Positions 43,658-51,321 of a stretch of DNA of 64,000 nt are shown one piece after another; the first letter of the stretch is position 1; the number at the start of each line of letters is the position of its first letter. Both the position numbers and the translations under genes were made by a program. Source of the stretch: CAJQLB01 sp041392065 (lineage in GTDB: Bacteria > Bacteroidota > Bacteroidia > Flavobacteriales > Flavobacteriaceae); contig JAWKMU010000001.1 of NCBI GenBank assembly GCA_041392065.1, positions 620,001 through 684,000 on the forward strand, given 5' to 3'. The notes below the pieces were generated by a model, which saw only the letters and a list, made by a program, of their open reading frames with translations, was not told where the DNA came from and ran no database searches.

Positions 43658-46193
43658 AGCTTATATAATTCCAAATATTCTTGTATTTACTAAGTTGTCT
43701 ATAAGTATTGAGAATTATATTATTTTCAGGATTAGAAAGTGAAGGATCGTTTGTTAAAACGCGTTTAGCATAATAACGAGCTTGTTGTAAAATATCTTTA
43801 TCCTTAATAATATCTGCAATTTTTAAATTCAACACACCACTTTGCTGAGTTCCCATAATATCTCCAGGACCTCGTAATTTTAAATCGACTTCAGCAATGT
43901 CAAAACCATCATTGGTTTTTACCATAGTTTCCAATCGTGTTTTACTATCATTGCTTAATTTGTGTCCAGTCATAAGTATACAATAGCTTTGCTCTGCACC
44001 TCGTCCAACACGACCTCTTAACTGATGTAATTGTGATAAACCAAATCGCTCAGCACTTTCAATAACCATAACCGAAGCATTTGGCACATTTACACCAACT
44101 TCAATTACAGTAGTAGCAACCATAATTTGGGTTTGGCCTTTCACAAAACGTTGCATTTCGTAATCTTTGTCTGCAGCTTTCATTTTTCCATGAACTATTG
44201 AAATCTGATAGTCTGGTTTTGGGAAATCACGTTCTAAGCTTGCATAGCCATCCATTAAATCTTTATAATCCATAGTTTCACTTTCTTGGATTAATGGATA
44301 AACAATATAAGCTTGTCTGCCTTTTTTAATTTCATCTTTCAAAAATCGCCAAACTTTTAGTCGATTGTTATCATAACGATGCACTGTTTTTATGTCCTTC
44401 CTTCCAGGAGGTAATTCGTCAATTATGGAGATATCTAAGTCGCCATAGACAGACATTGCTAAGGTTCTTGGAATTGGTGTAGCAGTCATAATTAAAATGT
44501 GAGGAGGAACAGAAGCCTCTCCAGCCTCTCCAGAGGAGAGGGTTTTTAATTGTTTTTCGATTTCGTTTAGTACATTTTCAATGTCTCCGATTACTTGCTC
44601 ATTTGTAAAACGGATAACTTTAAATCCTAAATCTTTTAAAATTAAGGTTCTGATTTCATCAACTTCTGTTTGTTGCAAACTATTGTGAAAACCTCCATCA
44701 ACTTCGATGGCTAATTTTTTTTCAATATTAACAAAATCAACTATGAACTCGTCAATGATGTGTTGTCTTCTAAATTTGTAATCAAGTTTTTTTGCTCTTA
44801 AACATTCCCACAAAATACGTTCAGCTTCTGTACTATTTTTTTTGTTTTCCTGTTGTAGTTCTTTCAATAATTTATAAGTAGATGGTCGTGCAGTTTTGTA
44901 TCTATTAATCACAGTTTTTACATCCTCCTTCTGGGAGGATTGAGGAGGGCCTTTATGCCATAATTTGCTTCTTTGTTCAACTCCAAATCGATGTTGTTCA
45001 TCAATGATTGCAAGACCTAAATTTTTAAATTTCACCTTATCTTCTAGCAGTGCATGAGTGCCAATTAGTATCTGTAAATTACCATTTTCGAGCGATTCAT
45101 GAATTTTTTTTCTTTCTGAAGTATTAGTTGAACCAGTTAATAGTTTAATACTGATTTTCAATTTATTACAATATTCATATAATCCATTATAGTGTTGGAC
45201 TGACAAAATTTCAGTTGGAGCCATTAAACAGGCTTGAAAACCGTTGTCAAGTGCTATAAACATTGACATTAGCGCTACAATGGTCTTTCCAGAACCAACA
45301 TCTCCTTGTAAAAGTCGATTCATTTGTGCATTGCTGCCTAAATCGTGTCTAATTTCTTTGATAACTCGTTTCTGAGCATTGGTTAATTCAAAGGGTAAAT
45401 GGTTTTCAAAAAAAGAATTAAAATAGCTGCCTACTTTTTCAAAAGAGAAGCCTTTTATTTTTGATTTATGAATCAGATTTTTTAAAATTAATTGTAGTTG
45501 AATGTAAAATAATTCTTCAAACTTTAAACGAAACTGGGCTCGAGCTAAAAGCGATTGTGATTTCGGAAAATGAATATTGAAAAGTGCTTCAGATTTTGAT
45601 ATTAATTTTTGTTCTTTAATCAATTGTTCAGATAAAGTTTCGGTAAATTTACCTTTGGTGTCCAAAAACAGCTGCTGCATGATTTTTATAATCACACGAT
45701 TTGTAATGCCTTTGTTGGAAAGCTTTTCTGTTGATGGGTAAACAGCTTGCATAGCTGTACTTAAATTCTTTTCATGATCATTAAGCAATTCCATTTCTGG
45801 GTGAGGCATACTAAATGTGCCATTAAACCAATTTGTTTTTCCAAATATCACATAAGTAGTGTTGGTTTTTATGCTCTCTCTAATCCATTTATGACCTCTA
45901 AACCACACCAATTCCATAGTTCCTGTTTCATCTTGAAAAGTAGCAACCAGACGTTTCCCTCTTTTTTGAGCCACTTCTTTCAGGCTTGTTATTTGTCCAA
46001 TAATTTGAACTTCGGCAGAGTTTTGTTGTAGTTGTTTTATTTTATAATATTGAGTTCTATCAATATATCTATTTGGGAATAGGTTAATTAAATCCTGATA
46101 AGTGTGAATGCCAAGCTCCTTACGCAACAAGTCTGCACGATTTGGACCAACGCCTTTTAAATAATCTATAGGTGTTTGGAGATTTGTATTCAT
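43656..46193 (-). CDS. recG: ATP-dependent DNA helicase RecG with an in-frame DUF559 insert
   Basis: RecG unwinds branched DNA such as stalled forks and Holliday junctions. The protein is 845 residues; without the insert it is 698, the usual size. The order is a wedge/OB domain (about 60-135), then Walker A GDVGSGKT (297-304), DEQH (398-401), TATPIPRT (570-577), the RecG-type helicase motifs (ELPPGRKDI, SIVHGKM, TTVIEVGVNVPNA) and QLRGRVGRG. Residues ~418-564 between DEQH and TATPIPRT are an extra DUF559 domain. Removing them restores a segment reading WHKGPPHILIMTATPIPRT. All helicase motifs are intact, so the enzyme may still work if the loop tolerates the insert. Confidence 0.96.
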   Translation of the reverse strand: MNTNLQTPIDYLKGVGPNRADLLRKELGIHTYQDLINLFPNRYIDRTQYYKIKQLQQNSAEVQIIGQITSLKEVAQKRGKRLVATFQDETGTMELVWFRGHKWIRESIKTNTTYVIFGKTNWFNGTFSMPHPEMELLNDHEKNLSTAMQAVYPSTEKLSNKGITNRVIIKIMQQLFLDTKGKFTETLSEQLIKEQKLISKSEALFNIHFPKSQSLLARAQFRLKFEELFYIQLQLILKNLIHKSKIKGFSFEKVGSYFNSFFENHLPFELTNAQKRVIKEIRHDLGSNAQMNRLLQGDVGSGKTIVALMSMFIALDNGFQACLMAPTEILSVQHYNGLYEYCNKLKISIKLLTGSTNTSERKKIHESLENGNLQILIGTHALLEDKVKFKNLGLAIIDEQHRFGVEQRSKLWHKGPPQSSQKEDVKTVINRYKTARPSTYKLLKELQQENKKNSTEAERILWECLRAKKLDYKFRRQHIIDEFIVDFVNIEKKLAIEVDGGFHNSLQQTEVDEIRTLILKDLGFKVIRFTNEQVIGDIENVLNEIEKQLKTLSSGEAGEASVPPHILIMTATPIPRTLAMSVYGDLDISIIDELPPGRKDIKTVHRYDNNRLKVWRFLKDEIKKGRQAYIVYPLIQESETMDYKDLMDGYASLERDFPKPDYQISIVHGKMKAADKDYEMQRFVKGQTQIMVATTVIEVGVNVPNASVMVIESAERFGLSQLHQLRGRVGRGAEQSYCILMTGHKLSNDSKTRLETMVKTNDGFDIAEVDLKLRGPGDIMGTQQSGVLNLKIADIIKDKDILQQARYYAKRVLTNDPSLSNPENNIILNTYRQLSKYKNIWNYIS
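44525..44541. repeat. Stem-loop at the 3' end of the recG insert
   Basis: CCTCTCC-AGA-GGAGAGG, a 7-bp perfect stem. It is 17 bases inside the direct repeat and overlaps the codons at the DUF559 C-terminus (LSSGE). The position matches that of the palindrome at 200-220 relative to the other DUF559 ORF. Confidence 0.85.
44922..44940. repeat. Stem-loop at the 5' end of the recG insert
   Basis: ATCCTCC-TTCTG-GGAGGAT, a 7-bp perfect stem, directly adjacent to the 8-bp direct repeat at 44941-44948. Confidence 0.85.
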
Positions 46194-46248
46194 TCAACTA
46201 AAATAATTCTTTTGTTAGTATTAACAATGGTAATTCATATTTTGGTTT

Positions 46249-46256
46249 TAACTTTG
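46249..46256 (+). promoter_or_regulatory. -7 element before the patatin gene
   Basis: TAACTTTG matches TAnnTTTG; the start would be about 10 bases before the ATG at 46273. No -33 TTTG lies at the right distance, so this is weak. Confidence 0.35.
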
Positions 46257-46272
46257 TTAAATAAGTAATTAA

Positions 46273-47181
46273 ATGAGAGCATTAGTCATATCAGGAGGAG
46301 GAAGTAAAGGCGCATTTGCAGGAGGTGTTGCACAATACCTTATGAAAGATCTTGGTAAGGAATACGATATGTTTTTGGGAACTTCCACAGGAAGTTTGCT
46401 TATTCCGCATTTGTCCTTAAATAAAATTGATAAAATTTACGACATCTTTACTAATGTACAGCAGGATGATATTTTTAGTGTAAGCCCTTTTGTTCAGCGT
46501 AAAAAAGGAGATAGAGAGTTCGTGTCTATAGATTTTATAAACTCTTTATGGCAATTTATCAGAATGAAAAGGACTTTTGGTGAAAGTAAGGCGTTAAGAC
46601 GCAATATAAAGAAACGTTTTACAGAAGATGAGTATCATCTTATTCGTGCCACTAAAGAAGATGTTGTGGTTACTGTGTCTAATTTGTCTATGAATAGAGT
46701 AGAATATAAGTCCATAAAAGAATGTACTTATGAAGAGTTTTGCAATTGGATTTGGATTTCGTGTAATTACATTCCATTTATGTCCTTAGCTACTGTTGAT
46801 GGTTTTGAATATGCAGATGGAGGTTTGGGTTGTGTGATTCCTATACGTGAAGCTATTTTAAGAGGTGCTACAGAGGTTGATGCTGTGGTTTTGGAATCTC
46901 AGAATATGGAAAAGCAAAAAGTGCTTGGTAAAAATCCTTTTTCACTAATGTTAAGCTTGTTTGGTCATTTACTTGACCAAGTTGAGCAAAACGACATTAC
47001 TATTGGAAAATTAGCAGCAAAAAATAAAGATGTTAAGTTAAATATTTATTACACACCAACAACGCTAACTGAAAATTCGCTAATTTTTAGTAAACGTTTA
47101 ATGGTAAATTGGTGGCAGCAAGGATATGAATATGCTAAGAAAAAACATCAAGCAAGTTTATCAAACGATTTGAAAGAATAG
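46273..47181 (+). CDS. Patatin-like phospholipase
   Basis: The 302-residue protein has the glycine-rich oxyanion loop SGGGSKGAFAGG (7-18), the nucleophile elbow GTSTG with S38, and the DGG dyad motif with D182 in YADGGLG. The Ser-Asp dyad of patatins is therefore complete. There is no signal peptide, so it may act on cytoplasmic or inner-membrane lipids. It is divergent from recG and converges with the next gene, whose stop is 4 bases away. Confidence 0.93.
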   Translation: MRALVISGGGSKGAFAGGVAQYLMKDLGKEYDMFLGTSTGSLLIPHLSLNKIDKIYDIFTNVQQDDIFSVSPFVQRKKGDREFVSIDFINSLWQFIRMKRTFGESKALRRNIKKRFTEDEYHLIRATKEDVVVTVSNLSMNRVEYKSIKECTYEEFCNWIWISCNYIPFMSLATVDGFEYADGGLGCVIPIREAILRGATEVDAVVLESQNMEKQKVLGKNPFSLMLSLFGHLLDQVEQNDITIGKLAAKNKDVKLNIYYTPTTLTENSLIFSKRLMVNWWQQGYEYAKKKHQASLSNDLKE

Positions 47182-47184
47182 TCT

Positions 47185-47706
47185 TTACCACAGCTCACTA
47201 ACTTCGTTTTTCACATAAGAAAGTGCAGCATCACTTGGAGCGCGTTTCTCCATCATTTCGGTTAATATAACTTCGCGTAGCTTGTTTGCTGAGTTAGTTT
47301 TTTCGTTTAAAGAAGCTTTTCTAATAAGTTGAATTGTGGCACTTTTTGCTGCGCAAATAATATTCCAGCATTCATCACTTATATAGATTTGTTGCGATAA
47401 ATTATGTTCAAATTCTTGTTCAATACTTGCTATAAGTAAAGATTCATAACTATCTTTATCAGAAGATGTTGGAGATATTCTAACTAATAATTTATTTGGT
47501 GAAATGCGCTCCAAAAAAAGAGCCATACGCTCGTAAGCTTGTAAACGAATAGGTAAAGCGTTTACTTGTAAATCTTTGTGTAATAAAAAACGTCTTCTGC
47601 CATCTTCGTTTTTGGTGTGTTCTTTAAAAAAGTAATAGGCAATCATTCCAGTAATTAGTGCAGGAACTGCATATAAAAAGACTTCAAAAATTTTTTCTAT
47701 GTCCAT
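47185..47706 (-). CDS. Membrane-anchored protein of unknown function
   Basis: The 173-residue protein has a single N-terminal membrane segment (about 8-26, FLYAVPALITGMIAYYFF) followed by a basic patch (RRRFLLHKDL). A soluble helical domain (LPIRLQAYERMALFLERISPNKLLVR and SDECWNIICAAKSATIQLIRKAS in part) follows. The order 'membrane anchor, LRLQAYERMxLFLERI' is familiar from a conserved flavobacterial family without a known role. It could act as a cytoplasmic-side adaptor. 79 bases separate it from the glutamate-synthase-like gene. Confidence 0.72.
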   Translation of the reverse strand: MDIEKIFEVFLYAVPALITGMIAYYFFKEHTKNEDGRRRFLLHKDLQVNALPIRLQAYERMALFLERISPNKLLVRISPTSSDKDSYESLLIASIEQEFEHNLSQQIYISDECWNIICAAKSATIQLIRKASLNEKTNSANKLREVILTEMMEKRAPSDAALSYVKNEVSELW

Positions 47707-47783
47707 CTTGTTTATGTATTTTATTATTGAGGCGTTATTATTATGTTTATTTTTATCGCTTTCAGATTTTAATTTTAGAAACT

Positions 47784-47802
47784 GTTTACTGCGACTGTAA
47801 AC
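47784..47802. repeat. GTTTAC/GTAAAC inverted repeat extending into a gene's 3' end
   Basis: GTTTAC-TGCGACT-GTAAAC, with 6-bp arms and a 7-base spacer. It overlaps the last codons and stop (47786-47788) of the FMN glutamate-synthase-like gene. It mirrors the repeat at 32778-32796 (GTAAAC-7-GTTTAC). Confidence 0.75.
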
Positions 47803-49354
47803 TGTCTACTGACTCTTTTCCTCCCAAATATATACAATCTTTTAAATCTTGCATACTTGTAAATTTTACAGGTGTTTTTTGATAACTGTAAGTTCGGTCT
47901 AATTCCTCCGAAAGATTATGATCATCAACATTAACATCAATATCTTTCATATTAAATTGACAAGGATGCTCATAACCAGCAGCATGAGTAATTTCGATCA
48001 ATTCTTTTCTAAATGTTTTAAAGTATTGAGCAAGTCTTACAGATTTTAGTGGAATATTAATGCCATTTTGAAGCCATTTACTTTGTGTAGCAACACCACT
48101 TGGACAGCGATTGGTATGGCAAACCTGAGCTTGTATACAACCAATGCTCATCATAGCTTCTCTAGCAACATTTATGCAATCTGCTCCCATGGCAAAAGCC
48201 ATTGCAGCCTTAGCAGGAAATCCAAGTTTACCACTACCAATAAAAACAATTCGATCTGTTAGATTTCGCTTTTGAAATACTTTATACAAATCGCTAAAAC
48301 CATAAACCCAAGGCAAAGAAACATGGTCAGCAAAACTTGGAGGAGCAGCTCCAGTGCCACCTTCGCCACCATCAACAGTAATAAAATCAGGACCTTTTCC
48401 AGTTTCTGTCATTAAATCGGCAAGTTCTTCCCATTCGTTTAATTTACCAATAGCAGCTTTAATACCTACAGGAAGTCCAGTATTTTCTGCAATAGCCTCA
48501 ATAAACTCTAAGAGTTCTTTTACATTAGAAAATGCAGAGTGATTGGGAGGAGACAGCACATCTTTTCCAACTTCAACACCTCTTATTTTAGCAATCTCAT
48601 GAGTAATCTTAGCTCCAGGTAAAACACCTCCTTTTCCAGGTTTTGCACCTTGTGAGAGTTTAATTTCAATAGCTTTTATGAATGGATTGTCATTGACTAA
48701 CTGTCGCATTTTTTCCATTGAGAAATTTCCATCTTTGTCCCTAACACCAAAATAACCAGTTCCAAAATGAAACACAACATCTCCACCATGGCTATGATAA
48801 GGTGATAAACCACCTTCACCTGTATTATGGTATGCTCCAGACATTTTAACGCCTTTGTTTAAAGACTCTACAGCTTTTGCTGAAAGAGAGCCAAAACTCA
48901 TTGCAGAAACGTTAATTATAGAAGCTGGACGATAAGGTTTTTTTCTCTTGTTGAATTCTCCCATAACTTTTGCACAAGGCAAAAAATTTGGATCAATTTT
49001 ATTTGGATGGTTTTCAGGTAATTTATAAGGCATCATCGCATTATTGATAAATATGTGCTGATGCGCATAAATATCTCTATCTGTACCAAACCCTTCGTAG
49101 TTGTTTTCTTTTTTTGCTGAAGCATAAATCCAACTTCGTTCAATACGATTAAAAGGAAGTTCTTCTCTATTGTTGGCAACAAAATACTGCCTTATTTCTG
49201 GACCTATCTTTTCAAATAAATAGCGTAAATGACCAATAATTGGATAGTTATGGCTTATGGTATGCTTTTTTTGAAAAAAAACATCTCTTATGGCAATTAA
49301 AGCCAACACAGTTAGTATCCACATCCACCAAGTTATTTGGGACAAAAACTCCAT
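47786..49354 (-). CDS. FMN-binding glutamate synthase-like protein
   Basis: The start at ATG 49354 (MEFLSQITWWMWILTVL) gives 522 residues with an N-terminal membrane segment. The rest is the glutamate-synthase FMN domain alone, without the amidotransferase: INVSAMSFGSLSAKAVESLNKG, GEGGLSPYH, IEIKLSQGAKPGKGG, TVDGGEGGTGAAPPSF, and GADCINVAREAMMSIGCIQAQVCHTNRCPSGVATQ (in part), which holds three cysteines of a 3Fe-4S type site. Its partner and reaction are not defined; it is not a standard GltB. The tail ESVDSLQSQ is encoded by a repeat. It starts 9 bases after the M20 gene stop. Confidence 0.9.
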   Translation of the reverse strand: MEFLSQITWWMWILTVLALIAIRDVFFQKKHTISHNYPIIGHLRYLFEKIGPEIRQYFVANNREELPFNRIERSWIYASAKKENNYEGFGTDRDIYAHQHIFINNAMMPYKLPENHPNKIDPNFLPCAKVMGEFNKRKKPYRPASIINVSAMSFGSLSAKAVESLNKGVKMSGAYHNTGEGGLSPYHSHGGDVVFHFGTGYFGVRDKDGNFSMEKMRQLVNDNPFIKAIEIKLSQGAKPGKGGVLPGAKITHEIAKIRGVEVGKDVLSPPNHSAFSNVKELLEFIEAIAENTGLPVGIKAAIGKLNEWEELADLMTETGKGPDFITVDGGEGGTGAAPPSFADHVSLPWVYGFSDLYKVFQKRNLTDRIVFIGSGKLGFPAKAAMAFAMGADCINVAREAMMSIGCIQAQVCHTNRCPSGVATQSKWLQNGINIPLKSVRLAQYFKTFRKELIEITHAAGYEHPCQFNMKDIDVNVDDHNLSEELDRTYSYQKTPVKFTSMQDLKDCIYLGGKESVDSLQSQ

Positions 49355-49363
49355 AATCAATAT

Positions 49364-50635
49364 TTAATTATTTAAATAATCCAAAGACAATTGTATAAAA
49401 GCTTTCACACCTAACAACATGCCACTTTCATCTATGTAAAAATCTGGTGTGTGGTGTGGAAAAGCTTCTGTTTCACCTGGAGTCATACCTCCTAAAAAGA
49501 AGAAGAATCCTGGAACTTCTTTTTGAAAAAACGAAAAGTCTTCAGCTCCTGTAATTGGTTTAATTTCAAACACACTTTTTACTCCAGCTACTTCTTGAAG
49601 CGAAGGGAGCATTTGTGCAGTGAGTTCTGGATCGTTATAGGTTATAGGGTACCCTTTATCTACATTTATTGTAGCTTCAGCTCTGTACGCTTTTGCTATA
49701 GCTGGAACCATCTCTTTCATACGTTGTATAATGGTTGTTTGCATATCTGCATCGAGAGTACGTAAAGTGCCAAGCATATTTGCAGATTCTGGAATAATAT
49801 TACTGCGAACTCCACTTTCAATTTTTCCTATAGTTAGCACTACAGCTTCTGTAGTTAAAGGCATTTCTCTACTTACAAGTGTTTGTAAACCATCAATAAT
49901 TTTTACACTTGCAATAATAGGGTCAATACTTGTCCACGGAGTAGAACCATGACTTTGCTTTCCTTTAACGTTTATTTCGAAACTGTTTACAGCAGCCATC
50001 ATTCCCCCAGATTTATAAGCAATGGTATTTACAGGTTGTCCTGAGCCAATGTGTAATCCAAAAACAGCATCAACATCTGGGTTTTTTAAAACACCTTCTT
50101 TTACCATCAATTCAGCACCTCCTTCTTCTCCAGAAGGTGCTCCTTCCTCAGCTGGTTGAAAAATAAATTTTATAGTGCCTTTAATTTTATCAGTGTTTTT
50201 AGACATGATCTCTGCAACTCCCATTAAGATGGCTATATGAGTGTCGTGACCACAAGCATGCATTACTGGAACTTCTTCTCCATTATATTCACCTTTTGCA
50301 GTAGATTTAAATGGTAAGTCTGCCCTTTCAGGAACAGGTAAAGCATCCATGTCTGCTCTTAAAGCAATAACTTTACCAGGTTTTTTTCCTTTTAAAATAC
50401 CAACAACTCCTGTGTGAGCAACTCCAGTTTGAACTTCTATACCAAGAGATTTTAAATGAGCTGCAATTTTTTCAGCAGTTCTATATTCTCTATTTGATAA
50501 TTCTGGGTTTTGATGAAAGTCTCGTCGCCATTCAATGACTTTATTTTCAATATTTGCAATGTCTTTGTCTAAACCATGTTGAGCAAATGCAAAAGCACTT
50601 GTAAACAAAGTGATGGTTAATAATATGTGTTTCAT
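49364..50635 (-). CDS. Secreted M20-family amidohydrolase
   Basis: The 423-residue protein has a signal peptide (FAFAQ) and the M20D amidohydrolase domains (hippurate hydrolase/IAA-amino-acid hydrolase type). Metal and catalytic landmarks are ALRADMDALPVPE, MHACGHDTH, FQPAEEGAPSGEEGGAEL, the dimerisation-domain segment GKQSHGSTPW and ITGAEDFSFF. Two zinc ions are expected. It probably removes acyl groups from N-acyl amino acids in the periplasm. It follows the DsrE gene by 15 bases. Confidence 0.94.
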   Translation of the reverse strand: MKHILLTITLFTSAFAFAQHGLDKDIANIENKVIEWRRDFHQNPELSNREYRTAEKIAAHLKSLGIEVQTGVAHTGVVGILKGKKPGKVIALRADMDALPVPERADLPFKSTAKGEYNGEEVPVMHACGHDTHIAILMGVAEIMSKNTDKIKGTIKFIFQPAEEGAPSGEEGGAELMVKEGVLKNPDVDAVFGLHIGSGQPVNTIAYKSGGMMAAVNSFEINVKGKQSHGSTPWTSIDPIIASVKIIDGLQTLVSREMPLTTEAVVLTIGKIESGVRSNIIPESANMLGTLRTLDADMQTTIIQRMKEMVPAIAKAYRAEATINVDKGYPITYNDPELTAQMLPSLQEVAGVKSVFEIKPITGAEDFSFFQKEVPGFFFFLGGMTPGETEAFPHHTPDFYIDESGMLLGVKAFIQLSLDYLNN

Positions 50636-50650
50636 TATTGTGTATTTGTA

Positions 50651-51184
50651 TTAAAATTTCATAAATCGGTAGCCATTATTTTGGTATTGCAAAAGTGCTG
50701 TCATTGCAGACAAAGCAAACTTAACATTAGGATTAACGTTAGTTTTGTTTAAGCCTCTGGCTCCAGCTGTTTGACCACAAAGAATAATATCAACTCCAGC
50801 TTCAGTTAATTGATTGATGAGTTCAAAATTCGGATTGTCTACTCCAAATTTCTCTTTATAAGCCTCATTGGTCATAATATCTTGCCAAGCTCCACCATGT
50901 ATAGTCATTGCAACATGTAATTGTTCTGGTTTTAAACCAGCATTAGCATGCATATTAAGAAAACGAGCAGCAGTTTCAATATATTTATTCACAACACTTT
51001 TATCTTCAGAAGAATGCATGACATCAAAAATGATTTTGTGATTGGCAGTAACATCAGTTTTCACATCAGGATTTTCAACATTGAATGTTTGCCCAAAATC
51101 TTTGATAATTTTCTGATTTTCTTGCGCTGTAACTGGGAATATCGCTCCTAAACACATTCCAAAAACAAAGAGTATTTTTTTCAT
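50651..51184 (-). CDS. Secreted DsrE-family protein
   Basis: The 177-residue protein has a signal peptide (FPVTAQ) and a DsrE/DsrF-like fold: HKIIFDVMHSSEDKSVVNKYIETAARFLNMHANAG, LHVAMTIHGGAWQDIMTNEAYKEKFGVDNPNFELI (both quoted in part), and VDIILCGQTAGARGLNKTNV. The single cysteine in ILCGQT is in the position of the sulfur-carrying cysteine of this family. It is the first gene of a three-gene unit (DsrE, M20, FMN-GltS-like). Confidence 0.88.
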   Translation of the reverse strand: MKKILFVFGMCLGAIFPVTAQENQKIIKDFGQTFNVENPDVKTDVTANHKIIFDVMHSSEDKSVVNKYIETAARFLNMHANAGLKPEQLHVAMTIHGGAWQDIMTNEAYKEKFGVDNPNFELINQLTEAGVDIILCGQTAGARGLNKTNVNPNVKFALSAMTALLQYQNNGYRFMKF

Positions 51185-51321
51185 TCAAAATAATATTAGG
51201 CTTAAAGATATTTAAATTTTATAAAACATTAAGTAGATTTTGAATTGTTTATAATTAATCTATTTATCATTTAGAAAACCGTTTAACATTGGCTAAATTC
51301 ACGTTTTAAAATGTTATTGAT

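Larger units (their letters stand above)
44508..44948 (-). mobile_element. 441-bp in-frame DUF559-encoding insert in recG
   Basis: The insert is bounded by an 8-bp direct repeat TGAGGAGG (plus strand) at 44500-44507 and 44941-44948, both in the same codon phase (P-P-Q and P-P-H). The distance is exactly 441 bp, 147 codons. It encodes NRYKTARPSTYKLLKELQQ, STEAERILWECLRAKKLDYKFRRQ, VDFVNIEKKLAIEVDGGFHN and LKDLGFKVIRF: a complete DUF559 domain with the D/E and K/Q pattern of a Vsr-like nuclease, translated as part of RecG. Stem-loops lie just inside both ends. No transposase is encoded. The mechanism is unknown; I infer mobility from the repeat, the clean frame and the relative upstream of yidC. 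Confidence 0.8.

Noticed and set aside
44508..44948. The recG insert as an intein
   Set aside because: No N-terminal Cys/Ser splice junction, no block B TxxH, and no C-terminal HN-Cys/Ser/Thr. The domain is DUF559, not LAGLIDADG or HNH.
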